In this document: one piece after another, positions 12,001-25,300 of the stretch
Layout: each line of letters starts with the position of its first letter
Position numbering within the stretch: the first letter of the stretch is position 1
Assembly: GCF_036417845.1 (NCBI RefSeq)
Contig: NC_089979.1
Coordinates: 2,223,424 to 2,287,423, forward strand
DNA: 64,000 bases
Direction of reading: 5' to 3'
DNA from: Apteryx mantelli
Taxonomy: Eukaryota > Chordata > Aves > Apterygiformes > Apterygidae
Notes under the pieces: generated by a model
What the model saw: only the letters and a program-made list of their open reading frames with translations
Databases searched by the model: none
Told to the model about the DNA's origin: nothing
Program-made: the position numbers and the translations under genes

Positions 12001-14429
12001 TACAATAATGGGAACAGCATAGCAAAGAAGCCAGTCCTCATTATTGGGATCTATGTGGCCAGAGCCACATAGCCATAGGGCCAGAAGTTGTGGGAGGACC
12101 AATTAACAGAAAATGAGGAAGCGAATATCCTTCAGAAATTTGCACAGTCAAAAACAGATTGAAGCAGGCCGCGGAATCCTGAGTGGGAGTTATCTGACTT
12201 AACTATAGCCTTCTACAAAGTAGATGAATCACGATAAATGTTTTTTACAGTCAGGTAGACACAGGCACAATTCATCTGATCTGCTTTAGACAATTGCCTC
12301 ATGAACAATTGAATGGCACCCCGGATTACTTGTTTCCCTTCACTGGCTTTGAAAGGCACCTGGAGGACTAGCTCACCTGGAGACTTCTACATGGTAAATG
12401 CGTGCATTTTGTCAGATGCATCCCACCCCAGTGTCTGTAGTCTTGGAAGGCACAAAGTCAATTCTCCTCACAAAACATCACTATCAGACAAGTTGCTGAG
12501 TGGCCAGGGGTACAAGAAAAAAAGTCCATTTATCAGCCACTAGGAAACAGGGTTTAGAAAGAATGTGAAGAGGAAGGTCTCAAGGAGAGCTGCTCATCCC
12601 AGATGTCTTTGAAATTACACTCAAGATCTAGACAGGACACTTCATTGACTTAGACACTTCTGTCAGACTGCAGTCTCCTGGAGGCTGCTACTCTCAGAGT
12701 ATCTTCAAACTTTGAGCATCTATTGACCTCTGAGAATGTGGATAGAGATGAATATTGTTATCTTATAGCCTGGGACACTAGTCTGTGGGACTGTGAAACT
12801 ATTTTGCAGGTAAAACAATAATAATAGTTCATGTCACTGTGTTGGAAAATTCCACTGGCCTCTTTCTATATACATTCCCAGTATTGCTGTCAGGGTGGAG
12901 CTGCACTAGGAAAATGACAGATGGAAGGAGCTTGTTTTAGGCCCTGGTGGAGGAGCTTTTGTGTAGGCTCAGGCTACATGGGTGGGACTGGTGCTTCATT
13001 TTCCCAGCCACTAGAAAGATTGTCCTGCTAGCAAACAAAATTATATTCACGCAACATAATTGGTAGGGATCTCCTGGCCGTGTTCCCAGTGTGTGGCTTC
13101 CTTTTGCCTAACATCAAGACATTGCTGAGTTGAATGCGTGATTGTTTATAACCCTGTTGGACATTTTTTTGTATGGGCTACTTCCATGGTTAGCTTAGAA
13201 GAAAAAAAGATTTGGTAAAGACAGAAGTACAAGGGACTTTGGAGGCTGCTATTGCATGAGTAACAGTGAATAAATACGGTTATGGAATAGGTTGGATGGA
13301 GCATCAGCAAGACTTCTTTGCTACAGACAGCAGAGAACAATTTAAAAGCACTCAGGGACAGAGCTCTCAATTCCCACCCTGGCATGAAAGAAACTTACAG
13401 CACAGTAATCTGCTGTGAATTTAATAATGAAGGATCAGCCATTAAAGATCTGTCCACTTGGCCATGAGCAAAGCTATGGATGCTCTTGGATTTGTAAGAT
13501 AAGAATGGCTCTGGTGCGTGGTGTTCAGTCTTCCCAGTAATGAATATTCTCCATCCTTCTCTCGTGCTTAATGAAGAGCCTACAGACGACATCTGCATAG
13601 GACAATGTGTTCCAACTGGGTCTTTGTCATTAATCTCTTCTTTGCCATCCCTGCCCTTGAGTCAGTGTCTTGAATGAGAGGACATTCTCACTCAAACTGG
13701 AGAAGGAAATGCCGTCCCAATATGGTGTTGTGCATGCCATGCCAGTCCTTCCCAGTAGGACCAGGCTCTTTCCTTATTCATCCATGATTTTGCAATTGAA
13801 ATGACTAAGCCAGTGGTCTCTCCCTTTGCATTCTCTACATGTGTGTCCTTTGGGCATCCCACATGTTTCCAGAGCTCAGCTGCCTGCCCAGAGCTCAACT
13901 GTTAAGATTCATTTTGATCTACTTTAGCTTAAGCTCCATTTAGCTGCCTATAGCACAGACCATTCATCTCTTCCATTCCTTGCCCATTTATCCACTCCTC
14001 GCAGAGATGTTTTTGAGATGCTGTACTCTGATGGATGGGCTCAGCAGTCCAACACACTTGGAAAGATATTCTCTCCTAATATAACTGATTGTTGAATTGA
14101 TTCAGTTTAAACTAAACAGATACTAAAGATAAACTCTGCTAAATTATGGTGCTAAATTATGTTAAAAATCCTTCAGATGCATTTGTCTGACCTCAGCAGC
14201 ATGCCAGGATTAAGAACACATTTTGAAGGAGAGGATAATGAAAGACATAGAAGGACACAGAAAATAGAATGAAATGAAAGTTGGGCACATGGCTACTCTT
14301 CCATGATTTAACACATCTGATTTTCAAGAGTTCGGCAAAGTAATGATGCAGTGTCACATAGGAATATTTATTAAGCTGCAAATGGTGGAAATTAACTAAA
14401 AAAATTATAGAGAGTTAGAACTTCTTAAA
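9021..14429. other. Intergenic DNA; no gene recognised
   Basis: The open frames here (for example 79 aa at 10096-10335 minus and 117 aa at 10503-10856 minus) show no signal peptide, Ly6 cysteine pattern or other familiar domain. A small perfect inverted repeat (CTATGTGGC/GCCACATAG, 9-bp arms, 4-nt loop) lies at 12051-12072. I see nothing else. Confidence 0.6.
12051..12072. repeat. Short perfect inverted repeat, 9-bp arms
   Basis: CTATGTGGC at 12051-12059 and its exact reverse complement at 12064-12072 flank the loop CAGA. A stem this short can arise by chance. Confidence 0.7.
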
Positions 14430-15335
14430 GGATTGAAAGTGGAAGGGCTGGAAGTTTTTAAAGCGTTGGGAGGAAGAACATCAGTCTGGAGGAACACCAG
14501 TCCTTGGGAACTGGTCTTGGAGCACTCCTCTTTAATATTTTCCATAATGATCTTGAGAGATGCTAAACAGGATGGGATTAATGAAATTTGCTGATGACGC
14601 AAATTTAGGAGGCATCAGCAGTGCAGAGAAGGATCAGGATGTTGTAAGGAACCAGGTGACTTTGGATGCAAGTCATATACTAATAACAGCATATAATATA
14701 GTATAATAAGAACTTTTGCTATAAACTAGGAGGTCAGCTGTAAATGACTGGAGAGATGAAAGAGATGGGAGTACTGGTGGATCACAGGCTGTGTATGACG
14801 TACACACCTCCGATGAGGCTATGAAGAAGATTGCCATGACTGGGGGCTTTATCAGTCAGGACAGTACAATGTTAAGGTCACTGTGCAAGTCACTGACAAG
14901 ACCATGCTTGCAGTGCTGTGTGCGTTTTCTGACCACCCGTGGCCAGGGAAGCTGAAACTGCATACAGAAAAAGGCTAGTATGAAGAAAGGAATGGACAGC
15001 ACATCAGATTAAAAGAGCTGGGTTTTCTTCACACAAGGAGAAATGATTGCTGACTATGGACCTATTCAACAGCAGACAGCTCAGAAGGGAAGACCTGTCT
15101 GGAGTAAGAAAGATGGTGGCACAGCTCATGTGGGTGGGATCTGGCCGTGAAAAAATCAAGGATGGAAATTAGATACAGGTCCCTAAGAAATGAATTAGTC
15201 TTCTCCCAGCAGACAAGGAAGAGAACAAACAGCTTGATTTTAAGGTGGAGTTTGAACAGAGTATGACCTGATGATCTAGAGTATGATCTATTGATCAGAC
15301 TATTGTCCAGATGATGTGTTTGGTAGGGCACAGAA
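14430..15335 (+). mobile_element. Old CR1-like LINE, reverse-transcriptase region to 3' part
   Basis: On the plus strand, codons at 14587-14598 read F-A-D-D in the context KFADDANLGG. This matches the catalytic YxDD box of CR1-type reverse transcriptase. Further phrases occur in the expected order: GGAGTACTGGTGGATCACAG near 14769, AAAGAGCTGGG near 15012, GGATGGAAATTAGATACAGG near 15161, and a TGATCTAGAGTATGATC region near 15270. Frames are interrupted by stops and shifts and no long open frame remains, so this is a dead, old insertion. The 5' edge is uncertain. Confidence 0.65.
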
Positions 15336-16565
15336 ATAAATTCAGTGACCTGAGAGTTCTTTTCTGATATCTATTTCCCTTCTGAGTAACAGTAACTCCA
15401 GTGTTTTTAGAGCGCGGCACTGATTTGAACTGTCAGAGGATGCTTATTGGAGAGATGGACAGTCCAGTTAGCATAATTTGGCTCTAGATCTTGGACAAAT
15501 TCAGCTAGGCAGGCCTTTGGTTTACCATTTACATTTATTTAATGTCCTGAGTCTGATTTCAACTTGGGAGCTGCTCAAGGCTAGAACAACACTAGATGTG
15601 TGAGCGCATGAGACTGACTAATTGACACTGAGACACAGAGCGAAAGGCTGCTGCGGACTAAATGAGAGAAAGAATCTTGTCCGACACTTGAGCACAGGGG
15701 CTTTACAGCCTTCCCAGCAGCAGATTTCCAGGAAGCATTAATCTCCTCAGGCTTCAATTCCCCACCTACTCAGTAGCCTAATGTTACTGCCCTGTCATAC
15801 CAGCATGTTGGGTAGACGCATCTTTTGGGATTCTAGGTGTGCAAACTGCTCCCTTAGATACATGTAATGGTGCATGGACAGGAATAATGCCCAGCTGTGG
15901 GCACAGATGAAACAAGCTGTTTCATAGGCCAAGGCCTTGTCTACACTTTGCCTGTGCCAGAGCCCTGGTAATCCATGCTGGGGTAACCCAAAGGGTTTGG
16001 AGTATGTTGAGTGATAGAAGAATGTGATGGAGGAAGAAGCAATCAGGCAACATCTCTGATGGACTGGAGGGAAGTTAGGTAGTTTTACAAGTTATCCTCC
16101 ACCCACACTTTGCTTCTGCCTAAGCCACTGAAAAGCCTAATATTATTATTTTTTTTTTCCATAATTTCACTATTGGGCATTAGCTATACTATTGGAGAGA
16201 TGTGAGTAGAAGGATACAGGTGATAGAAGTGGAACATTCACTTGGTTGTGATATGTGGGGTCTATTTTGGGACAGCGGTGTGTTATTCCTGAATTCTGCC
16301 TTGGCCTTAGCATTCTGCTCTAGATATAGGTGGAGTGGATGAGACCTTTCTTCTTCACCTAGAAGATGGTACTAAGAGAGAGCAGGATCTCATTTATTGC
16401 CACCCCTTCAGAGCCAGGCTGATTAGTCCGTGTAACTAGAAAAGAAGTATTTACTTTGAAGAGACTCAAATGAGTTCAGGTTGTCATGACCAGATATGAA
16501 AGCTAGAGGGACTTCTTAGGCTTTCCTTGGACAGCCAGCCTCATTATTTGAGGTAGGCTGGAACA

Positions 16566-16580
16566 CCCCCCCCCCCCCCC
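16566..16580. repeat. Poly-C homopolymer, 15 nt
   Basis: Fifteen consecutive C residues, directly visible. Tracts like this are unstable and prone to sequencing length errors. Confidence 0.95.
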
Positions 16581-18878
16581 AAACCATCCATCCATCTTCA
16601 GAGAGTGTCTGCCTACCTATTTTGTCCCCTATACTGTTGATTTTCTTCTTGATGGTGTCTACTTTTTATCGCTCCATTCAATAGGAAAAAAGGCAGCGCC
16701 ATGTTCTACTTTATCCTGGACATTTTGGACTTGTTGACATCAATGTCTTAATCCTGAAACCAGAAGCATGGAAGCAAAAATTTCTGTGATGCAAAGGTAT
16801 CCAAATGAACAATTGTTTTTTACTTCAGCATGAATCACCAGGGTGGTGATGGCAGGGAATTTCCCATACAGCATTGCAGATTTGCTTTCCGTGTAATTCT
16901 GCTACACCCTTTGCTTTCCGGGAATCCTTACGGGAAGTGTGGTGGAACATGTGCAGGAAAATAACCAGCAGTTCTATTCCACATCTGGGGAATAGACACC
17001 TATCTCAGACTCCAGGTCCTCTTTTTCTGTTCTTTCCCTCTTTTCTGCTCTCTACAGGATGGTCTCTGTAGATGAGATGCTCTCTAGAACGTGTTGCTGG
17101 AAATCAAGGGGATACAGTGTCATGTGTGGTTGCTCCTGGCCTCCCTCAACACCACAAACACACAGGTTTGGAAGTCCACCTTTACAGATAAGCCAGAGGG
17201 TGCAGTCAAGGCATTAACTGTGCCTACCGAGGAAGGAGAACACAGATGTGCAGCTCTAGACCTGAGGACCTTGCATGGACAAGCAAAAGAGGTGACTGTT
17301 GTGCAGACCCTGACCAGGCTTGAGGAGCTGACTGACTGAAAACATCTTCCTAAGTATCTGGGAAGACCTGGTCTGGGAGAGAATAGTTCAGTCCGAGAAC
17401 TCCCAGGTCTGTTTGGAAGAAGGGTTTTCTTCATCAGGATACTTATCACCTAGCAGTTGCTATTAATTAATGACAAATCAGTCTAGCTTGGGCAAATTGG
17501 TGCTGTAGCAATAGAGACTTACACCAGCTTTTGGGTCGTGCTAACCATCCTTTCTACACAACTGTTTCTATCTCCTGCCTCAGAAATCCCACAGTTCCAT
17601 GATACCACTTTTTCCTCCCCAAACAATGTATTTGCATCCAAACTGCCTCCTAGAAATGCTCACTGGCTTGTGTTAACTCCTCTGTCATTCCCAACAATTG
17701 CCCAGAAAAGTTCCCTGGCTGGGTTTAATTTATTAGCATAGTTGTACTTGTGGACCTGGAACTTCCTGGTCCCCACCCTGAAAGGTTAGAAATGCAGCAA
17801 GTTGTTGTTTGTTGTTTTGTTTCCATGACCTCAAAAATAATGCTTTTCTCATCCTGTAGTGCTGAAAACACTTTCTAAAACCTGTTCCCTGGAGGTGACA
17901 AGACATTTTCTGCTGTACCCATCAGCAGGTGGGTATATCCCACCTCCAGAGCTTGTTAAGCAGGATTTGAGCAGGTTGTATAGTGGGTTGCATGGCTCCT
18001 TGTTGCTGGGCTTGATTTATCACTAACTTGGCCTGGGAACCTACATAATAATATTGAAAGAGCATCACAAAGGGAAGAGGCATTGTGTTGGAGACTGAGA
18101 TAATGACTAAATTTGTCTTTTTTCTGGTAATTCGAGCATCCATAGATGCATCCTTAGTCACTACTTATGATGGAAAAGTACATACCTGTCTGCAAAAGCA
18201 GTGGGGACTCTTGCTTGCTAGGTGGTTGCTGATAGTAGGATGTTGCCTCCAGAAACTATATGTGACTGGAAGGACATCACCAAGTCTTCAAAGAAGCCTG
18301 CCCTGTGTACCCCATGCCCTGCACTTTTTGTGTGTGCAATTCTATTTTCTCTCCCCTGCAGAGGTGCTTAAAATTCACTGCACTACCGAGAGCATGCTGC
18401 AGTGAGTAACAGTGCTCAGAGGAGTGTAGGACTATTTTGACAGATTCTCTGCTCTAGGATTGCCTGCCTGCCTTCCTGAGTTTGGGAGAACATATGTACA
18501 GGACTCATGAATTCCTGACTCTCATGGTTGTGGGTGTCACTGACATAAACCCTGTAAGAACTTATGTTTTTGCTTAGGGTGCATCTCTGCATCTTTTTAT
18601 TAAGCTTTCTGCAGAAATGAGACCGTAGCAGTTTTTATAGTAGCCAGGCAATTTCCTGGGCTAGCTGTAATCCCCTATGACTAACCCTCAATTATAAGCT
18701 ACTTGTGTACTTTATTGGAGAGCTGGACAGGGCTCAGTGCTCGGCAAACACTCACGTATGTGAATGAAACGTTTTTTGGTTATTTCTTAACATCTTTTCC
18801 TTCAGCTATCACACTGTTTGCATACATACATGTCCACTTAATGCCAACTGAATGTGCCTCCCAGAACTTTTGACCCGT

Positions 18879-18945
18879 TATTTTATTATTTATTTATTAT
18901 TTAATTATTATTTAAATATTTTTTAATATTTCTAGATAATTTTTG
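18879..18945. repeat. AT-rich (TTATT)n low-complexity tract
   Basis: The stretch is made almost entirely of TTATT/TTTAT/AATATT units. It is simple low-complexity DNA. Confidence 0.8.
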
Positions 18946-19460
18946 TAAAAAACAAGTGTTGGGGTAGAAAAGAGTGCTATTCTCGTTGTGCATAGTGACC
19001 TCAGCTCCTTCTAGACACTAGGGGAAGGCACAGAAAAGACTGTGCTCCAGACGTGAATCTATACAAAAACAAGTCACAGAAGTAGTTGTTGAAGCTGGTG
19101 TAGCTGGAATATGGGTGAGACGAGAGGAAGGTAGGAGGAGTGCACAGCCTGGGTGAGGGAAGGCTGCTGGTTTTCTGATACTCAGAAAAACGTCTCTGTT
19201 CTCTGCTGCTTTTAATGCCAATACCTGGTGTCAGCCAGCAAAACAAATGCCGTATCTCCCATGCCCCACATCTGCTTACCCTTTTCTCCAGGTGTGCCGC
19301 TTGCAACTTCCATGCTCACAGGGGACTGAGGCCAGCAATGAGGTTTCTATGCTGGCTTCTCTGGAATCCTGTTGGGTTCTTGACTTGGGCCCCCCACAAT
19401 TTCCAGGGCTTTGGGACCGCAAGACTTTCTGCGCTGTAGCATGGTGAGTAAGGGCTGTCC

Positions 19461-19856
19461 TCAGACTTCCAGAATGAGAAATTTGGGATGATTTTCCACT
19501 TGCCTTGCAGGTGTGCCTGCTCTCCACTGTGAATGGCTCCTGACCATTGGATACTTCTTCTTGCCAGGATTATTCTGCTTCATCATCTTGGTGCCAAGTA
19601 CTAGTGCCACTAGCTTGAGTCGTCTGCATATCTTCACTTCTTGAATAGCTTGAGGAGCAGCTCTCATGGCACTCCTGACTTGGACACACTTGTAGCTAAC
19701 TTGAAACTCCTTGCCTCCAGTGGACACTGGAAGATACCACGTCAATGGGTCCCCATGGCCATTGCAATGACTGCAATTCCCCATCCTCCTGGAGATACAG
19801 GTGAGAGCTGCTGCATTTGAAGAGCACCCGGCAGCAGAGCATTTACTGCAAAACAA
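19461..19856 (-). other. Unassigned 131-codon cysteine-rich open frame
   Basis: The minus strand is open from an ATG at 19856 to a stop at 19461-19463. The N-terminal third is cysteine-rich (CSAAGC, LTC, GNCSHCNG); the rest is basic and poor in cysteine. A good acceptor-like string, CCTTGTTTTGCAG, precedes AAATGCTCTGCTG at the beginning of the frame, so an exon is conceivable. The spacing fits neither half of a Ly6 domain, there is no signal peptide or tail, and I found no partner exon. It may be a chance frame or an exon of an unknown transcript. Confidence 0.2.
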
Positions 19857-22274
19857 GGAAAGAAGACAAATTCAGTGCATGGGATTATGAAGGGCAGGGA
19901 AACAGCTTTCTTTGATAGTACATGGGTGTGAGAACTGTTGTGAAATGCTCTGCCGTTTTACCATCAGGCAATTGGAGCTGGTCCAGAAGCCTTGACTGCA
20001 TATCAGCTCTCAGCAAAAGACTGACATTCTGTACTTCATAGCATGCAGAGAAGAGCAGGGAGTATTTCTTAATTGTTTTCTTTTAAATGCTCACTTTTAA
20101 TCTTAGAATGATCAAATTCTAACATCAAGTCTAACATTCCTTTATTCCTCTACAGCTCATTTTATGTGTAGAGGAACGGAATTGGTCAGATATATTCAAA
20201 TTATCACATTTCAAATGACTATTTGAATCTTTAGCCAAGCCTTCCTCACTTCAGAATATTTTTTAATCACTGCAGTTAAACAAGAATCGAAAAAGCCAGT
20301 TCCTTCCTCAATCTCAATATCTTAAGCAGGGTGGGAACCTTTCTCTTGACTACAGAATCATTGGACGTTACAGCTGGAGCCTGCACCATTTCCCCTTGAA
20401 CGTGTCTGTGAGAGTGGTCAAACATTTTCCCTTGAATACATTGCAGAGAGCAAGCTTGAAGGACGCAGCTGCGTACACATCCATAATAGAAGACAGTAGT
20501 GTGGACAGGAGGCATCCATGCGTGTGGCTGTTACTCCACACTGCAGATACATCCCTTTGCAGCCATCCAGGAAGGCAGGTGGGTTCCTGCAAAAAGCTCA
20601 AAGTGTAGGGTCACCCCCGATTAAAATGAGTCCCCTCCCTCGCCGTCACTCTGCTTTCACTCTCGTGCCCTGGGTGAAGTTCTCATTCCACAAATTCCCT
20701 AGAGACCAGATTGAATCTCTAATGAAAATAACAATTAGGGAGGGAAAAAAACATTCTCCTTTCCATACCAGACATCTTTATCAGTCCTCAAGCACCAAAG
20801 CGGGGCAGAGACCCCGTGTTTCTGACTCTGCTGCGGCACAGGTGTATGGATGCAGTCAAATTATCCTGGTCACGGGGGACCAGCCACAGAGCTGCATATG
20901 GGCCCAGCACTGGGGGTCACAGTGTGTCTAAGTGGTTAGCTTGAGGAAGCACTGGCATACATAGGCACGTGCCTGTGACGGGCACAGAGGCTGTTTCAGT
21001 GTGGGTGGTGAACATGGCTATTTGCTGGGGCACGCAAATTCTGGTACAGGCATGTAGTCAGAGGAGTTTTAATGAGTTAGTGACTTTATAAGGTGCTGTC
21101 CACATAACAGAGGCTTGTTGTAGGCTCGAAATCAGCTGAGCTGTCTAGGGAAGAGGTCAGAGCTTCAATAAAAGCTGTGGATCAAGAGCATCAGCAGAAT
21201 AGGAATGGGTGCAGCAACTGGTTTTCAAGGAGTCCTGCGATTTAGTATTAGCAGAGCTGAAGGAAGGCCAGAACTGAGCTAGTGAGGGGTCACATGGGTC
21301 AAGAGAGCATAGTCTTGGCAGAGCTGTGAGGCAAAGCTTGTAGGGACAGTGCCTTGCTCCAGCCCTGTGAGCTCCCTCTGCCCTCCCAAATGATCCTGCC
21401 ACTTAGAGCTGTTGAGTGACAGGATGGGAGTTGGCTGAGCTGAGATGGCATGGAGTGAGCCTGGCTTCGCCAGCCTTGCTCATCCAGCCTTGCCCAGGGT
21501 GAGCGGCGGGTGCAGTTACTTTAAGGAGGTTCTGTAATCAAAGGGAAGGTATTTTAATTGCTTTTAGTGACTTTTCGGTGACTTAATGCCTGGCAGAGCA
21601 GAGCTAACTGCAGGCTCTCTCCCTGCCTGTTTCAAGGTTGAAAAGCCTCATTGCACAACGCAGTATGTGTGTGTGCACACAAGACAGAGCAGGAATGTGG
21701 CTGTGCAGGGTGGGTGGGTAGCGGGTAATCCTTCTCCAGCTCTGTTACACTAGCTGCCTGTCTTCCAGCTTAGTCTTCACCTCCCTAAGTCTCTCCCCTG
21801 GCCCCATTAAAGGCACTATCTGAGCATCTCTCAATATATTAGACCTGATAACATCTTTATGTGGCAGAGGCATGGAGACCCCGTGTAGCTGGCCCCGGGT
21901 CACTAAGGAAGCGCAAAGCACAGCAAGGAGCTGCTGGTCCTTCAACACCAGCTCATGTGGCCTCTCTGTGCTAGTGCTGTTCTCCAGCATGGTCAAAAGT
22001 TTTTAGCCAGCAGCAGCAAATCAGGTTGAATTCAGGGGACCTTGATGACCTTTTCAGACCAGTTAGGGACACCGGGTATAATTCCTGCTGGGCCATAGGC
22101 AATGCTGTATGCCCTAATCCCTACCCACAGAGATAATAAATACAGTCTCATACTATCAGTAGCAAATACAATACTATAGCAATAATACAAGCAAAGCTTT
22201 TTTTTTTTCTTTAAACTCTGGACATAAGTCCATAATGTTTCCTACCTTAAAAATCATAGAAAAACAGTTACTCT

Positions 22275-22325
22275 GGACCTGAGTTGCTTTAGTTTCCCCA
22301 TCTGTAAGACATAAACTTGCTTGAG
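22275..22325 (+). repeat. MIR/CORE-SINE-like fragment
   Basis: GTTGCTTTAGTTTCCCCATCTGTAAG-type sequence matches the conserved end of MIR-like SINEs (CAGTTTCCCCATCTGTAAAA). It is short, so the family is tentative. Confidence 0.4.
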
Positions 22326-25300
22326 AACTGTTATGTTTAAATTCAGTCCATAAGGCATCTGCAGCCCTTGCAAAAAAGGAAACCATCCATTTAAACTGTC
22401 CAACTATTTATTATTTACAAATGAACCACAGTTGGATCCTGGAGGTACAGAAATCTCTTGTGTACATGATGGGCTGAGTTGTTTAAAGAGACTGTTCTTG
22501 ATTTTAAGCCTTTTGAAAAGTGTAGAAAAAGATATGACAAAGAACTGATAAAACTGATCAGCCAACAATGTTAAGAAACAACTTGCCAGAGGGCGGTGGA
22601 AAGAAAAGCCTTGCTTGTCAAATGAATGTTGTGCTTGTGTCTGACCCGTCAAACAACTCTCAGCCCGTTTGCTTGGGTGCTTGGAGAGTAAATTGACCTT
22701 CAGAAAGCATTTGCTTATTTGCGTGGTGCCAGATCACCTGCACTTACCAAGGATGCTCCTGAGAGAAGGTGCTGAGAAGAGCAGGAGGGACTAAGTCCTG
22801 TTTGTGTTTTCTTAGGGGTTTACGAGGCAGGAGGGGAAGCCAGCCTTTTCATCAAGGTGCAGTCACAGCACGTAGGAAAACAGTCCTCTTCCTGGTCCTG
22901 CCCTGGCCCAGCCCTGGTTCTGACCCACAGCTGAGTCATCTATCCACCTCGGTTTGCCACCTCCTAACCCTTCCCAGAATTTGGAGGGATGTTTTTGAGT
23001 TTGTCTATCAGTGACCTGAATGGGGAGCGTCAGGTTAGGCTATTGCAAGTGCTATGCTCTTCACTTGTTGAGTGGCGGCAGGTGCCACAGGTTCACTCCA
23101 CACCACGCATGTCGGTGCTTCCTGCCGTGCTCTTCCCTGTGTCTGTCCCAGTCGTGGCCTTTCACAATTTCATCTTCTCCAGACTAAACTATCTAATCCT
23201 TCCCCACCTCACTGCATGCAAAAACATCTCCAGATAGATCAAGAGAGGGAAAAGTAAGTCGGCAGTGGATTGTGAAATCCCTCCAGAATATGTAGGGAAG
23301 AGGAAACAATCCACAGCAAATCTATGGCAAAGCAGATGAATTTTCACTCTGAACAAAGCATAACCTCAAAGCTTTAGCACCAGGTACATGGTGCTGTCTC
23401 AGCTTTCTTGCACTGCAGCCTCCCCTCACTTGGGAGGAGGAACTGGCCCTTTGGTGTGCAGGTCCAGACATCAGGTGTCAGCCACCAGAGCACAGAAATT
23501 CACCTGTCAGCTCCAGCAAGGAATTCTAAACTTCTCTGTGCTCCAGCCTCCAGACATCAGTGTTACATGGGGTCAAAATGCTGTAACAGGTAAACTGCAA
23601 CAACCCCTTCATGCTATAGACTTTTGACATCTTTCTTATTTTCAGGGCTGAATATGTTTGATCTCTAGCTCGAAGTTGAAGGCAGAGGCTGTGTCTCATC
23701 AAACATCACTGGGGACCTCTCTGGCTCTGAGGCTGGCTAACATGTTTTGGCCTTTTCTGAGCAGCTGAACTTCCAGGCTCCAGACAGGGTCATTGTAACC
23801 AACCTGCCTGTTGGGAATGGTCACTGAAGGTGCTAGTACCTGACTGCCTGGGAAATGACTGAGAAAGTGGGCACAGAGCAGTGGTGTGTCAAGAATCTTC
23901 TTACATTGCAAGAATACAGTTGACAGCGTTCCAGTGCCCAGTGCTGACTCATTTAATAGTATAGACATAGTCAGAAGGCCTGATTTGGAGGAGTTATATC
24001 ATGATATCTCCTCATTATACCCATGAGAGGTAATAGTGTTCATATTCCTATCCCCTCAGCTAAGGACACATTGTTCGTAGAGTGTCAACTTGATGAAGAT
24101 CTCAGAGCTTGGGGGAGACTGCTGCTTGATATTTGTTCTCTTCTCATCCTTCTAAATGTGGATATGGACAGAGTCTTCTGGGTCTGAATCTGAGAAAAAA
24201 TGAGGTGGGAGAGGAGAAGGAGAGGTTCTCTACAAAAGGCAGCATATGGAAAGAGGAACCAGATGGTTTAGCTCCAGGGAAAGGGAACAACAGACAGAGG
24301 GCTGGGTAGCATGGATTTCCACCATGTAAGCAGCAATTTTGGGTTGAAATGCTACAGACAGCACTGTCTGTGAGAAAGAAAGTGAAGCAGCAGCAAAACA
24401 TGCTGGAGGTAAGTGATAAGAAACACTACTGTGATATCTACTGCTATTTTAAAGAATGAGGTTGACCCACCAACCCACCCAGCTCAGTTCCTAACCCCTT
24501 TCTGCACACTTCTCAAGCTTCACTGTGTTTGTCATGCAGTATAGCACCCTGCCTAATGGGTTCATGGTGTAGGGGAAGAGCTCTTTTTTTCAGCTGTGGC
24601 TAGCCTGGATGTCTTCTAGGAAGGGTTCCCACAAGGTATCACAGCACAACGCTGCAGTCCTGCCATGTCTCATGTTCAAAGTGCACTAGATTTGTAGTGT
24701 ACAGATCAGCTTGGACTGGAGGGGTCATGCAGCTTGTTGTCCATGCATAAAATGACCTAACTGTGAGGAATACAGCTGTATGAGCTCCTCTTTCAGTGAC
24801 TGAGACTCAACAGATTTGCAAGAGCTGGAATAGATTGCCCCCCAGGTCCCATACCCTCCCTCTGCCAATAACCAGACTGACTGCATATGAGTTGGTTCAT
24901 TCTGAATTTCCCTCTGGGAGAACCCCTTCCCTGCATCCTGCAATTAGCAGCTCATTAATGCCTTGTATCCCAAGCGTTTACATACTTTTATGTTTCACAA
25001 TAGCAGACAGGGTCATTACCCTCTGACATCTGACTGACTTCTCCCAAAATGTGAAGCTAGGCCTTGTCCCATGGCTGTGGATCCCCCAGGTTACTCATCT
25101 GCATGAGAAAAATGGTTCTTTGTGATTTCAGCCTTTGGCTTTTCATATCCTTTGCAGGTCCATGAGTCCTTAGAGTATGAAAAGGGGAAAAGGTGGCACC
25201 TGGCTGACCTCCCTCCCCTTTCGCTCCTCCACCCACTTCTGTCCTGACTTTACAGCCCTTAGCTAACAGTCAGGAGTCCAGCCTGTTTCATCATCCTGCC

